Below are positions 34,865 through 44,411 of a stretch of DNA of 44,767 bases, one piece after another. The notes below the pieces were generated by a model. It ran no database searches. It worked only from the letters and a program-made list of their open reading frames with translations, and was not told the DNA's origin. Position 1 is the stretch's first letter. Each line of letters opens with the position of its first letter. This DNA comes from Candidatus Ancillula glyptotermitis. Lineage in GTDB: Bacteria; Actinomycetota; Actinomycetes; Actinomycetales; Bifidobacteriaceae. The stretch covers positions 1-44,767 of the forward strand of contig JAIRWY010000049.1 in the NCBI GenBank assembly GCA_031268675.1, in the 5' to 3' direction. Both the position numbers and the translations under genes were made by a program.

Positions 34865-34871
34865 AGTGAGT

Positions 34872-37800
34872 ATGGAGAAATTAAATAGCACTTTCATTTT
34901 AGGAGTTGATTTACCTAATACCTGTTTTTGCAGTCGTTTTCGCAGTCGCTTTTGCGGTCGTTCTAGTAACTTGCTACACTCAAAAGCGTGGGGGGGGGGG
35001 TCTATGTCTCATAAGAAAACCAGTTTTAGCAAGTCATTCTTCGCTTTTTTTGGCGCGATATCAATAATTTTCTCTACTGTCTTCATTGGTCTTCCTCGTG
35101 TTCTAGCTTTAGATACATCTGCAGAAGGTGCAAGCATTTCGCCATTAGTTGCTGTTGATACTAACTATCAAAGTTGTGAATCTGGTGCAGTAATAAATAA
35201 AGCAATCAACGTAGAAAGTTTAGCAGATCTTGATAAAGTTGCAAAAGTTGTAAATGATGGCATCAACAACGCTAATGGCGGTAATGCTACCACTATTACT
35301 GACAATCCACTAAGTATTTTGGCTGCAGGATGTATTGCAAGCAGTAGAAATGATGCAGATATAACGATAAATTTGCAATCTGATATAGACCTGAGTAGTT
35401 CTTCAAATGTTAGTGGCAGTGCAGGCTGGGTTCCAATTGGCTGGGAAAAGAAAACTGATGAGATAGATCGTCGGTTTGTTTCAACATTTAATGGTAATGG
35501 ACACAAAATTTCAAATCTAGCTATCACTCGTACATATGGAAATAATCAGGGGCTCTTTGGAATGGTTGCCAAAAGTGGTGTTATTGAGAATCTTGGTGTT
35601 GTGGGTGATATAAAAGTTTTAGCTGGCAACAATCTAGGAGCTAAAAACACTGGAATTCTAGCAGGCGTAAATGATGGCATAGTTGAAAATGTGTGGACTT
35701 CAGGAAAAGTTCTTAGTTATGCAAATGTCGGTGGAGTTATAGGTGTAAATAACGGTAAAGTATCAAATATATTTTCTAATGCAACTGTTGAATTACAAAC
35801 TGAAATAACAGCTGAAACTCAACCCTATACAACTGAAAATTTTGGCGGATTAGTGGGCGTTAATGGTTATCTTATTGATGATACAGGTGAACCTACTCAG
35901 CGAATTCAAGCCGAGCTAAAGAACTCATATTTTGCTGGTCTTGTTCAAGGCGATAAGAATACTGCTGGAATTGCAGGCTATAACGTTGGAATTATTGATA
36001 GTGTTTTCTCTTTAGGAAAAGTTATCTTTTTGCCTGAAGGTGGAACATCTACTAATATCGGAGGCCTTGTTGGCAAGAACGAAATAGAACTACCAGAAAA
36101 GTCTAAGTTAACAAATTCAGTTTCACTTGCAAGTGTTGTTGCAGGTAAAGCAAACCAAAGTTCTACTATCAACAAGCCATATACAGGTCGTGTTTCTGGG
36201 TATATCAATGGCAGTAAGACAGTTGCGCAGAATAACTATGCACTTGACGTTATGGGTACTGATATTAAAACTGAAGAAGATACTTCTACTTGTAAACTTG
36301 GTGAATTAGTGATTACTGGACAAGATCAGTTCAGAAGATATAACGGATCATATGATACTAGACCAAATTATAAAGAGCATGATAATATTAACGGACAGGA
36401 TATTAGTGCAAATGACATTCTTAGTTCAAACTGGTTCACGCGAAATTCTACACCTGAAAGTCCATGGACAGCTTGGCAAAATACCAGTGGTTGGATTCTT
36501 GAGAGCGGAAAATTACCTATACTAGCTGGAATTCCAGTAGATATTCAAACTTCTGCAATTTTGGAGACTGGCTACTCAAAGTACTCCATTTATAATCCGC
36601 ACTTTGATGAAAATGGCAATAGCGAACAAGGAACTGCAGATAATCCATATCTTATTAAATCAGCTTGGGATCTTGCAGAACTTGCATGTAAGGTGAACTC
36701 TGGCGTAGAAGGCATAAATTCTCCAGATAAATACTACCAGATAGAAAATGACATTGATTTGAGTGCGCTTTACGGTGAAGGAAATACTTGGACTGATCTT
36801 GCTGGCGTGGAGCATACAGATGGTTGGCAGCCAATTGGAGGTAGTTTAACTAAAGGCAGTAAAATTAGCAACGACAACGATGAACCAGTTAGATATGCAT
36901 ATACAGATTATCCATTCAGCGCGAATTTTGACGGTAAACATCATATAATCAAGAACTTGCACATTGACAAGCAAATTCTGGCTGAAGATGCTGATGAACT
37001 TGGCACAAATATCAACTACGGGCTTTTTGGGCTGTTGCAGAATACTCAAGATACTAACACTCCTAGTACTTTTGTGAAGAACTTGGGATTAACTGATGTA
37101 AAACTGAACTTCACAGCAACAAGTTCAAGCAAGGAAGATAACTGGAATGGCTTTTTGAATGTTGGTGCAGTTGCAGGTGGTGTTTATGGCTACAATATTT
37201 CAGATGTATTTGCAACTGGTAAAATAACTCTGCAGCAGTTTAACAAGAACATCAAAATTGGAGGTCTAATTGGTGCAACAACTGAGGGTAATTCAATTCA
37301 TGATGTGTATTCAGATGTGGAGATTACAGTTGCTGATAATGCAAAAGTTGCTGCTCATACGAAAGGAGTACTTAAAAATTCTATTGCTGGATTGATTGCC
37401 GCTCCTGGACAAAGTGCAAGTAGTGTCAACAATAGAGGTACAAACACCCAGATAAGTGGTAGTCAAAATAATGTTGATTGTATAAATGATGAACTGCAAG
37501 AAAAGCCCAGTTGTCGTAAAACCGTTATAGAGAATGCATATACACTCGGATCTATTTCTGTTGGTGCAGATAATGACGAAATTATGGTTGCTGGAGCGGT
37601 TGGTGGTTGGGCTGGTAATATTTATGTTAATCCTGAGAACTACATAAAGTTAAGCAATCTAATTTCCTTAAATGCATCACTTGAAAATAAAACTCCACTT
37701 GCAAATGCTTGGGTTGCACGAAATAATACTATTGGAATTGGTGACTATGATACTGAAGCATGGCAAAATTGTCATTCATTAAGTACTATGACCAAAAATG

Positions 37801-38591
37801 GCTTTACACTAGATGAGTTACCTGTTGTGTCTAAAGATGTTTATGATAATTTTTGGGATGAGTATGATAAATATTCTAGTATACTTTGGAATGATGGTGC
37901 AGATGAGTGGGAAGGCTATGATATCGGTCTTAGGCAGATATATTCTACTGATTTCTGGAAGGACACCGCTTTTAAGCATGAGGTTATACAAGGACAAATA
38001 CCTGTTGTTTTGCCTTCAGCAGTTGATGATGACTGGGACTTTGGTGCAGTAAATGAAACAGATAAAGGTCTTCCAATCTTAGCTGGTTTTACTCCAGGTT
38101 CGCAATCTAGTAGCAAAATTCATGGAGCAGATATATATTCTGCAAAATTCGTAACTACTGATAAAACGCTTGTTGATTATACAGGTCATCAACCTGGAAC
38201 ATACACTTGGGGCGGTGAGCATTTCCAAGATTTTAATGCTGATGATCCAATTTTGCAGCATCTAAAACCACTAGAGGTCAATGGATATGTGTTCAACGGC
38301 TATTTCTTGGATTCTGAGCATACTACTGCTTTATCAGATACTTATGCACTTAATGACTCAACTGGTGATATTACGCTTTATGCTTCATGGAGCAGTGATT
38401 TACCGCCAACTCCAGAGCCAACTCCTACTACACCAGAAGATTCTAGTAGTTCTGCATCACACTCAATTGGAGCAACTGGAGTTGATCCGAAGGTTGAACT
38501 TCTGCTGATTTTACTTGCTCTTGGTATGAGCGGACTACTTGGTCAGTATAAGAAAGGGCATGTTCTAAAAAGAGCAGTTCTAGTTCAATAG
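34872..38591 (+). CDS. Large GLUG/InlB-repeat surface protein with poly-G-controlled N-terminus
   Basis: 1239 residues from ATG 34872. Residues ~1-44 form an Arg/Cys/Phe-rich lead encoded partly by 12-base tandem repeats and ending in Trp-Gly-Gly-Gly, coded by eleven G. Then MSHKKTSFSKSFFAFFG starts a normal signal peptide cleaved near VLA. The body has GLUG-type repeats (GLFGMVAKSGVIENLG, GIAGYNVGIIDS, GLVGKN) and a C-terminal InlB-type beta repeat (NGYVFNGYFLD, DITLYASWS). A Pro/Thr/Ser linker, IGATG (possible degenerate sortase motif), a hydrophobic helix and a basic tail complete a wall-anchor layout. If translation starts at 34872, slippage of the G tract shifts frame; the ATG at 35004 is an alternative start. 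Confidence 0.85.
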   Translation: MEKLNSTFILGVDLPNTCFCSRFRSRFCGRSSNLLHSKAWGGGSMSHKKTSFSKSFFAFFGAISIIFSTVFIGLPRVLALDTSAEGASISPLVAVDTNYQSCESGAVINKAINVESLADLDKVAKVVNDGINNANGGNATTITDNPLSILAAGCIASSRNDADITINLQSDIDLSSSSNVSGSAGWVPIGWEKKTDEIDRRFVSTFNGNGHKISNLAITRTYGNNQGLFGMVAKSGVIENLGVVGDIKVLAGNNLGAKNTGILAGVNDGIVENVWTSGKVLSYANVGGVIGVNNGKVSNIFSNATVELQTEITAETQPYTTENFGGLVGVNGYLIDDTGEPTQRIQAELKNSYFAGLVQGDKNTAGIAGYNVGIIDSVFSLGKVIFLPEGGTSTNIGGLVGKNEIELPEKSKLTNSVSLASVVAGKANQSSTINKPYTGRVSGYINGSKTVAQNNYALDVMGTDIKTEEDTSTCKLGELVITGQDQFRRYNGSYDTRPNYKEHDNINGQDISANDILSSNWFTRNSTPESPWTAWQNTSGWILESGKLPILAGIPVDIQTSAILETGYSKYSIYNPHFDENGNSEQGTADNPYLIKSAWDLAELACKVNSGVEGINSPDKYYQIENDIDLSALYGEGNTWTDLAGVEHTDGWQPIGGSLTKGSKISNDNDEPVRYAYTDYPFSANFDGKHHIIKNLHIDKQILAEDADELGTNINYGLFGLLQNTQDTNTPSTFVKNLGLTDVKLNFTATSSSKEDNWNGFLNVGAVAGGVYGYNISDVFATGKITLQQFNKNIKIGGLIGATTEGNSIHDVYSDVEITVADNAKVAAHTKGVLKNSIAGLIAAPGQSASSVNNRGTNTQISGSQNNVDCINDELQEKPSCRKTVIENAYTLGSISVGADNDEIMVAGAVGGWAGNIYVNPENYIKLSNLISLNASLENKTPLANAWVARNNTIGIGDYDTEAWQNCHSLSTMTKNGFTLDELPVVSKDVYDNFWDEYDKYSSILWNDGADEWEGYDIGLRQIYSTDFWKDTAFKHEVIQGQIPVVLPSAVDDDWDFGAVNETDKGLPILAGFTPGSQSSSKIHGADIYSAKFVTTDKTLVDYTGHQPGTYTWGGEHFQDFNADDPILQHLKPLEVNGYVFNGYFLDSEHTTALSDTYALNDSTGDITLYASWSSDLPPTPEPTPTTPEDSSSSASHSIGATGVDPKVELLLILLALGMSGLLGQYKKGHVLKRAVLVQ
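34930..34965 (+). repeat. Three 12-base tandem repeats in the surface-gene lead
   Basis: Units GCAGTCGTTTTC, GCAGTCGCTTTT and GCGGTCGTTCTA at 34930, 34942 and 34954. In frame they give CSRF, RSRF and CGRS, a repeated Arg/Phe tetrapeptide. Being a multiple of three, unit changes would not shift the frame. Confidence 0.75.
34990..35000 (+). repeat. G11 tract before the signal peptide
   Basis: Eleven G residues, then TCT, then ATG 35004. The tract is either coding (three Gly codons in the lead peptide) or a variable-length purine stretch at the ribosome binding site of ATG 35004. Confidence 0.9.
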
Positions 38592-38612
38592 TCTGCAGTA
38601 AGTATTCATATG

Positions 38613-38621
38613 TGGTATAAT
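38613..38621 (+). promoter_or_regulatory. Extended -10 promoter of the trp operon (leaderless)
   Basis: TGGTATAAT with TATAAT at 38616-38621 and no clear -35. Seven bases then GTG 38629. The 37-base gap after the surface gene leaves no room for a leader peptide or attenuator. Confidence 0.75.
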
Positions 38622-38628
38622 ATAAGGT

Positions 38629-40803
38629 GTGGAAAGTATACTTGACCAGATAGTAGACAGTGCAAAAAAGCAGTATGAGAAACGCAAGCGCATTGTTTCT
38701 TCTCTTGAGTTGCGTTTGCTTGTCCAGAACCAAAAAAATCCAGTTGATGTTCTCCCAATTCTCAAGGCACAATCTATTTCAAGTGCTGCTCTGATTGCAG
38801 AAGTTAAACGAGCAAGTCCTTCAAAAGGGCTAATACTTGACTTTCCAGATGCTAGTGTTTTAGCGCGAGACTATGAACTTGCTGGTGCAAGTATAATTTC
38901 TGTACTTACTGAAGAGCAGTATTTCAGAGGTTCTCTTGATGATATCAAAGCGGTTCGTAAAACTACTTCATTGCCAATTCTACGCAAGGATTTTATTGTA
39001 GATGAATATCAAATTCTTGAAGCACGTGCATATGGTGCAGATATGGTGTTACTCATCGCAGCTGCGTTTGATTTAGACAACAACGGAGGAACACCGCATT
39101 TTCGCAAGTTGCTTGAATATACACACAGTTTGGGAATGCGGGCGCTTGTAGAGTGTCATACTGAGGGAGAGATTAAGATTAGCCAATCGCTTGGTGCAAA
39201 GATAATAGGCATTAACGCGCGGAATCTAAAAACATTTGAAGTTGATACTGCACTATTTGCTGAACTTGCGGATTCTTTACCTAGTGATGTAATTAAAGTA
39301 GCAGAAAGTGGTGTACAAAATGCTCAAGATGTCATTAACTACATGAAAGCAGGTGCAGATGCATTATTAGTTGGAGAAAGTTTAGTGAAATCAACTAATC
39401 GACAAGTATCAACTTATGAACTTGTGCATGCAACTCAAGAATATAGACGTAATCTAGCTGTAGATATTACAGTTTCTAATTCTGCAAGTACTTTTGAAAA
39501 TAATAATGTTAATTCGCAAAATACACAGTTATCATTGCTAAAAGGTCCATATTTCGGCTCATTTGGTGGTAGGTTTGTACCAGAAGCACTAGTTGGCGCG
39601 CTTGATGAATTAGAAACTGCCTATTTAGAGGCACAAGAAGATGAACAGTTTAATACAAAATTCAAGAGGTTGCTTAATGAATATGTTGGTCGCCCATCAA
39701 AATTAACGAGCGTGCAGAATTTTTCAGCAGATGTTGGTCAATGGGCTTCTGATCGTCTATCTACTTCAAAAATGCCAACACCAAGAATTTTCTTGAAACG
39801 AGAGGATTTGAATCATACTGGTGCTCATAAAATTAACAATGCTCTTGGGCAGGCACTTTTAGCCGAACGGCTTGGTAAACGCAGAGTTATTGCTGAAACT
39901 GGTGCAGGACAACATGGTGTTGCAACTGCGACAGTTTGTGCTCTGTTGAATATGGAGTGTGTGATATATATGGGTGAGGTTGATGCAAATAGACAAGCGT
40001 TGAATGTTGCACGCATGGAGTTACTTGGGGCAAAAGTAGTGCGTGTTAAAAAAGGAGATAGAATCCTAAAAGATGCAATTAACGAAGCACTTCGCGATTG
40101 GGTGGAAAATATTGAGAGCACGCATTATTTACTTGGAACTGTTGCAGGTCCACACCCATTTCCTACAATTGTCCGTGATTTCCAGAAGATTATTGGCGAG
40201 GAAGTGCGCGAACAGTTGAAAGACCGAGAGGTAGAATCAATCAACGCAATTTGTGCATGTGTTGGAGGCGGATCAAATGCAATTGGAATTTTCAACGAGT
40301 TTTTAGATGATGATGAAGTAGAACTCCATGGATTTGAGGCAGGTGGAAGTGGGTTAGAAACTGGAATGCATGCAACTAGATTTTCTGAGGATGTTGAAGG
40401 TGCGAAGAATATTGGCTCTAAGGGTGTTTTTCAAGGTGCAACGTCATATTTGCTACAAGATGAAAATGGGCAGACACTTGAAACGCACTCAATTTCTGCA
40501 GGTCTTGATTATGCATCAATTGGACCAGAACATCCGTATTTGCGTGAAATTGGACGTGTGAAGTACAGTTTCGCAACTGATGATGAAGCTATGCTGGCCT
40601 TTCGCGCGCTTTGTAAAACTGAGGGGATTATACCAGCTATAGAAAGTTCGCATGCACTTGCTGGTTGTTATAAAGTTGTACTAGATTTTGCAAAGCGTGG
40701 TGTAATGAGTCCAACCATTGTTGTAAATCTTTCTGGCCGCGGTGATAAAGATGTTGTAACCGCTGGAAAGTATTTCGGTATATTGCAAGGAGGTGGGCTA
40801 TGA
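38629..40803 (+). CDS. trpCB: Fused indole-3-glycerol phosphate synthase/tryptophan synthase beta (TrpCB)
   Basis: 724 residues. About 1-265 is Trp[43 protein letters not shown] and VAESGV are the barrel motifs, and it makes indole-3-glycerol phosphate. A ~40-residue linker joins TrpB at ~305-724: [23 protein letters not shown] with the PLP lysine at 401, [21 protein letters not shown] and LSGRGDKD; it joins indole to serine. The same fusion occurs, as I recall, in Bifidobacterium. Starts at GTG, probably leaderless. The stop overlaps dapF as ATGA. trpA is two genes downstream. Confidence 0.96.
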   Translation: MESILDQIVDSAKKQYEKRKRIVSSLELRLLVQNQKNPVDVLPILKAQSISSAALIAEVKRASPSKGLILDFPDASVLARDYELAGASIISVLTEEQYFRGSLDDIKAVRKTTSLPILRKDFIVDEYQILEARAYGADMVLLIAAAFDLDNNGGTPHFRKLLEYTHSLGMRALVECHTEGEIKISQSLGAKIIGINARNLKTFEVDTALFAELADSLPSDVIKVAESGVQNAQDVINYMKAGADALLVGESLVKSTNRQVSTYELVHATQEYRRNLAVDITVSNSASTFENNNVNSQNTQLSLLKGPYFGSFGGRFVPEALVGALDELETAYLEAQEDEQFNTKFKRLLNEYVGRPSKLTSVQNFSADVGQWASDRLSTSKMPTPRIFLKREDLNHTGAHKINNALGQALLAERLGKRRVIAETGAGQHGVATATVCALLNMECVIYMGEVDANRQALNVARMELLGAKVVRVKKGDRILKDAINEALRDWVENIESTHYLLGTVAGPHPFPTIVRDFQKIIGEEVREQLKDREVESINAICACVGGGSNAIGIFNEFLDDDEVELHGFEAGGSGLETGMHATRFSEDVEGAKNIGSKGVFQGATSYLLQDENGQTLETHSISAGLDYASIGPEHPYLREIGRVKYSFATDDEAMLAFRALCKTEGIIPAIESSHALAGCYKVVLDFAKRGVMSPTIVVNLSGRGDKDVVTAGKYFGILQGGGL

Positions 40804-41720
40804 CACTTCCTAAGGAAGTCTATAAGGCGCACGGAATGGGTAATGATTTCATAATTTACATAGACTTGGATAACGAATTTGAACCTAAACCATCTGAAGT
40901 GCGTGCAGTTTGCGATAGACATTTTGGAATTGGGGCAGATGGACTTATCAGGTTGACGAAAAAAGCACAAAAAGATGGTAGTTTAAGGTTATTCATGGAC
41001 TATAGTAATAAAGATGGCTCATTAGCATCAATGTGTGGTAACGGAGCAAGAGTTTGTGCACTAATTGCTGATATATTCAACCTCGTAAATATGGATAACG
41101 GTAATATTTTTGAACTGGATACGCGTTCTGGTGTTAAGAGAATTGTGCGCGTTAAAGAAGGTGAATATACAATCGACATGGGTGCTTGGAGTGCGGACGA
41201 TGACCGTAATTTTTCAGTATGTCTAAAGGGTGAAAATGCTGGAAAAACCGTTACTGGTAGATTTGTAAATGTTGGTAATGAACACATTGTTAGCGATTTA
41301 ATTAACAAGGCAAATTTACGTGTAGGTGTTCAATTGGGCAACTTGGATTTAAATAAAGAACCTAGTGCAACAACAATTTTGCCTAGTGAATCTGGTGCAT
41401 TAGTAAAAGATGTTGGAGCAAACTATGAATTTACAGAAGTAGATATTGCTAAAAGTACTATTAAAATGCGCGTGTTTGAGAGAGGTGTTGGTGAAACACA
41501 ATCTTGTGGAACTGGAATTGTTGCATCAGCGATTTCTGCCTACTTAGCAACCGGACAAGCACATCAGCATGTTGATCGATGGAGAGTTAGTGTTCCAGGA
41601 GGAAATGCACGCGTGCAGATTGTTGAAGATCATGCATTTTTAACAGCATCTGCATTATTGGTTGGAAAAATTGTACTAAATGAACATTTCTCAAGGGGGT
41701 TGTTATATGCAAACTCCTAG
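40800..41720 (+). CDS. dapF: Diaminopimelate epimerase
   Basis: 306 residues. The start [12 protein letters not shown] matches the DapF N-terminus. The two catalytic cysteines are in [11 protein letters not shown] and [20 protein letters not shown] and FELDTRSG are further family motifs. It converts LL- to meso-diaminopimelate for lysine and peptidoglycan. It is unusual here because it sits inside the trp cluster, coupled to trpCB by ATGA and overlapping pyrF by 14 bases. Length is slightly above the usual ~275. Confidence 0.95.
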   Translation: MTLPKEVYKAHGMGNDFIIYIDLDNEFEPKPSEVRAVCDRHFGIGADGLIRLTKKAQKDGSLRLFMDYSNKDGSLASMCGNGARVCALIADIFNLVNMDNGNIFELDTRSGVKRIVRVKEGEYTIDMGAWSADDDRNFSVCLKGENAGKTVTGRFVNVGNEHIVSDLINKANLRVGVQLGNLDLNKEPSATTILPSESGALVKDVGANYEFTEVDIAKSTIKMRVFERGVGETQSCGTGIVASAISAYLATGQAHQHVDRWRVSVPGGNARVQIVEDHAFLTASALLVGKIVLNEHFSRGLLYANS

Positions 41721-42591
41721 TAATTGGGCACTTTTGCTTGAAAATGTTGATGGCTCAAATTTGTGTCTAGGAATTGATCCGCACAAGGACATTTTAGAGA
41801 AAGTTTGGGGATTAAATTCAACTAGTGAAAATTTGAACATGTTTTGGAAGAGAGTTTTAAAAGTTGCACTTGAAGTTAAAAAGCTACACAGTGATAACAT
41901 CAAATTCGGAAAAGTTGCTGCAATTAAACCGCAATCCGCATTTTTTGAGAACTTCGGTCACTTGGGCATAAAAGAACTAGAAGAATTGCTTTTCCAGGCA
42001 AATTCAGCAAAAGTTCCAACGATACTAGATATAAAGCGAGGTGATATTGGCTCAACTATGGATGCATACTGTGAAGCATATTTGAATCCAGAATCTCCAC
42101 TGTGTGCGGATTCTATAACGGTTTCTCCATTTTTAGGAACTACTGAACTTGCACATGTTGCTAAATACGCGCAGAATACAAATCGCGGTATTTTTGTACT
42201 GTGTAGAACTTCTAATACTGGCGCAAGTGAAATTCAAAACTCCAGAATTAAGGATAACTACACGGTTGCTCACCGCATATTTGATTTTGCTTCAGAATTC
42301 AACAAGGGTTCTGATTTACCTACAGTTGGGTTAGTAGTTGGTGCAACAATTGGCGAGAATGACCTTGATTTTGCTAATTTCAATGGTCCTGTTTTGGCTC
42401 CAGGAATTGGTGCGCAAGGAGCCACAATTGATGATTTGAGCACAGTTTTCGCATCTGGTATTAAAAATGTACTTCCATCTGCATCTCGCTCAATTCTTAA
42501 TGCGGGTCCAAATCTTGATGATATGGTGAATGCAGTTTGTAATACATTTGTAGTAGATTGTACTACAATAGCAAGGAGTTGTAATGACTAA
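41707..42591 (+). CDS. pyrF: Orotidine 5'-phosphate decarboxylase (type 2)
   Basis: 294 residues from ATG 41707, with AAGGGGG upstream; an ATG at 41680 would lie deep in dapF. LCLGIDPHKDIL opens the first strand of the barrel. PTILDIKRGDIGSTMDAY carries the catalytic D-K-D set. The long form with the ITVSPFLGT segment belongs to the bacterial type-2 PyrF group seen in actinobacteria. It converts OMP to UMP. The frame continues to 42591 and overlaps trpA by 8 bases. Confidence 0.94.
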   Translation: MQTPSNWALLLENVDGSNLCLGIDPHKDILEKVWGLNSTSENLNMFWKRVLKVALEVKKLHSDNIKFGKVAAIKPQSAFFENFGHLGIKELEELLFQANSAKVPTILDIKRGDIGSTMDAYCEAYLNPESPLCADSITVSPFLGTTELAHVAKYAQNTNRGIFVLCRTSNTGASEIQNSRIKDNYTVAHRIFDFASEFNKGSDLPTVGLVVGATIGENDLDFANFNGPVLAPGIGAQGATIDDLSTVFASGIKNVLPSASRSILNAGPNLDDMVNAVCNTFVVDCTTIARSCND

Positions 42592-43408
42592 ATTTATTGC
42601 ATACTTACCAATTGGATTTCCGAACTACGAGCAGTCTATTGAGGGGTTCAAAACTTTGATAAATGCTGGTGCAGATATTTTGGAACTTGGAGTTCCGTAT
42701 TCCGATCCTGTGATGGATGGTGAAACTATTCAGAATGCTTCTGCAATTGCTATACAAGCTGGATTTAAAATGCGCGATGTTTTTAAGGCTGTGCATGAAC
42801 TTCGTGAATACGCTGATCAGAAGTATAAACTTGGTGAAACACGAAAAAGAACAGAAGTTTACCTCATGTCCTACTACAACATGGTGCTTAAATATGGACT
42901 TGCTAGATTTGCCAACGACTTGCATTATGCAGGTGGAGCTGGAACAATTGTGCCAGATTTAATTCCAGATGAAGCAGATACATGGATGAGGATTTCGCGC
43001 TCGCAGGAATTGAATACTGTGTTCTTGACTGCACCTAATTCTTCAGATGAACGTCTTGATGTTGTTGCACAAAACAGCACTGGATTTGTATACGCTTCAA
43101 GTTTACTTGGGGTTACAGGCGCGCGCGATGGCGTAGACCAGTTTAGTGATGCGCAAGCAATCATCAACCGAGTAAAATCTGCACTTCGACGCCACAACAA
43201 GGATACACCAGTGTATTTGGGACTCGGTGTAAGTTCTGGAACGCAAGCAGCATCAATTGCATCATTTGCTGATGGTGTTATAGTAGGCTCAAGATTTGTT
43301 AAGGCGCTTGATATTAGTACTGGAGAGTTAATGGCAGTTGCATCGTCAATCAAAATGGGCATAATACGAGGTCAAAGGCGCGGATTTGAAACGAAAGGAA
43401 GTTATTAA
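42584..43408 (+). CDS. trpA: Tryptophan synthase alpha chain
   Basis: 274 residues. FIAYLPIGFPNYEQSI, LELGVPYSDPVMDGETIQNA (catalytic Glu and Asp), and the phosphate-binding LGLGVSSGTQAASIASFADG with DGVIVGSRFVKAL are all present. It cleaves indole-3-glycerol phosphate and passes indole to the TrpB part of TrpCB. Two genes (dapF, pyrF) intervene between its partner and itself. Start overlaps pyrF by 8 bases. Confidence 0.96.
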   Translation: MTKFIAYLPIGFPNYEQSIEGFKTLINAGADILELGVPYSDPVMDGETIQNASAIAIQAGFKMRDVFKAVHELREYADQKYKLGETRKRTEVYLMSYYNMVLKYGLARFANDLHYAGGAGTIVPDLIPDEADTWMRISRSQELNTVFLTAPNSSDERLDVVAQNSTGFVYASSLLGVTGARDGVDQFSDAQAIINRVKSALRRHNKDTPVYLGLGVSSGTQAASIASFADGVIVGSRFVKALDISTGELMAVASSIKMGIIRGQRRGFETKGSY

Positions 43409-43412
43409 CATC

Positions 43413-44255
43413 ATGAAATGGGTAGCAAATTCACAGTTTCTCGCACATATACAAACTCCTAGTATTTCAACATTTTCTCTTGGACCTTTTACAGTTCACA
43501 TTTATGCATTGTGCGTTCTACTTGGAGCAGTTGTGGCTCTTTTTGGTGCATTCTTGCGAGCAAAACGATTTCACATGGTCAATGTCTTAATGCCAGATGC
43601 AGAAAATATACTAGATTCATTCTTTGTAATACTTCCAGTGGGCATAATTGGTGCTCGTCTTTACTATTGTTTTACGGTACCGTCGCTGTTTAAGGATAAT
43701 CCGCTGAGTATTTTCTACATTTGGGAAGGTGGTTTAGGCATCATCGGAGGAATTCTTGCTGGTGTTTTAGCTGCTTATTTATTCTTCAGGAGTCGCAATA
43801 TCTCGTTGAAATGGTTTGTCTGGTGTGCCGCACCCATGGTTCCACTTGCTCAATGTATTGGGCGGCTCGGGAACTGGTTTAATGCAGAACTATATGGTAG
43901 TCCAACTGATTTGCCGTGGGGTTTAGATATTTCACGTGGTGCATACACTGCACATACTTTCTACCACCCAACTTTCCTATACGAGATGATTTTGGACCTA
44001 GTTATTTGCATTATCCTACTTAAGATTTTTAAACTTCCGACTGAATCAGCAGAAATTTCACTCAACTTCTTACCTTTTTCATTCTATCTGATACTGTATT
44101 CTACAGGCCGTTTTTTTATTGAGCTTCTTCGTACTGATTACTCTGATTATCTACTGGGCATGCGTGTCAATATTTGGGCGATTCTGGCACTTCTTTTACT
44201 TGGATGTGGTATTACTGCACTTGATATGCGAACTAGGCGCAAAAAAAACTTGTAG
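43413..44255 (+). CDS. lgt: Prolipoprotein diacylglyceryl transferase
   Basis: 280 residues from ATG 43413, with AAGGAAG 11 bases before it; a TTG at 43386 inside trpA is a less likely start. Seven hydrophobic helices. VHIYALCVLLGAVVALFGAF, GARLYYC, GGLGIIGGILAGVL and the signature GRLGNWFNAELYG are typical of Lgt. It attaches a diacylglycerol to the lipobox cysteine of lipoproteins. It follows trpA, as in bifidobacteria from memory. No clear terminator follows; 44256-44340 shows only a weak AACTT/AAGTT repeat. Confidence 0.95.
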   Translation: MKWVANSQFLAHIQTPSISTFSLGPFTVHIYALCVLLGAVVALFGAFLRAKRFHMVNVLMPDAENILDSFFVILPVGIIGARLYYCFTVPSLFKDNPLSIFYIWEGGLGIIGGILAGVLAAYLFFRSRNISLKWFVWCAAPMVPLAQCIGRLGNWFNAELYGSPTDLPWGLDISRGAYTAHTFYHPTFLYEMILDLVICIILLKIFKLPTESAEISLNFLPFSFYLILYSTGRFFIELLRTDYSDYLLGMRVNIWAILALLLLGCGITALDMRTRRKKNL

Positions 44256-44347
44256 AAGTTTCCTCCAAGCTCAATTTTTATATCTGGTCATTCATACTGA
44301 AACGTATTTAAGAAAATTGCGTGATTTACAAAAAACTCATTATTTAC

Positions 44348-44377
44348 TTGACAAGCAGGGGGGGGGGGTGCTATAAT
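44348..44377 (+). promoter_or_regulatory. Consensus promoter with G11 tract in an 18-base spacer
   Basis: TTGACA (44348-44353), spacer AGCA + eleven G (44358-44368) + TGC, TATAAT (44372-44377). Loss of one G gives the optimal 17. The flanks (TTGACAAGC before, TGnTATA after) match the promoter at 13795-13823 on the other strand. Confidence 0.87.
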
Positions 44378-44411
44378 GGAAGAAGTTTTATTATGAGGAG
44401 ATGATGAGTTG

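Noticed and set aside
34866-34871. GTG at 34866 as start of the GLUG/InlB protein
   Set aside because: It lies two bases after the TATAAT -10 element, upstream of the expected transcription start.
34856-35000. G11 tract at 34990 as a promoter spacer like the other two
   Set aside because: No -35/-10 pair flanks it; a TTGCTA 13 bases upstream is too far from any -10, so it was treated as a coding or leader tract.
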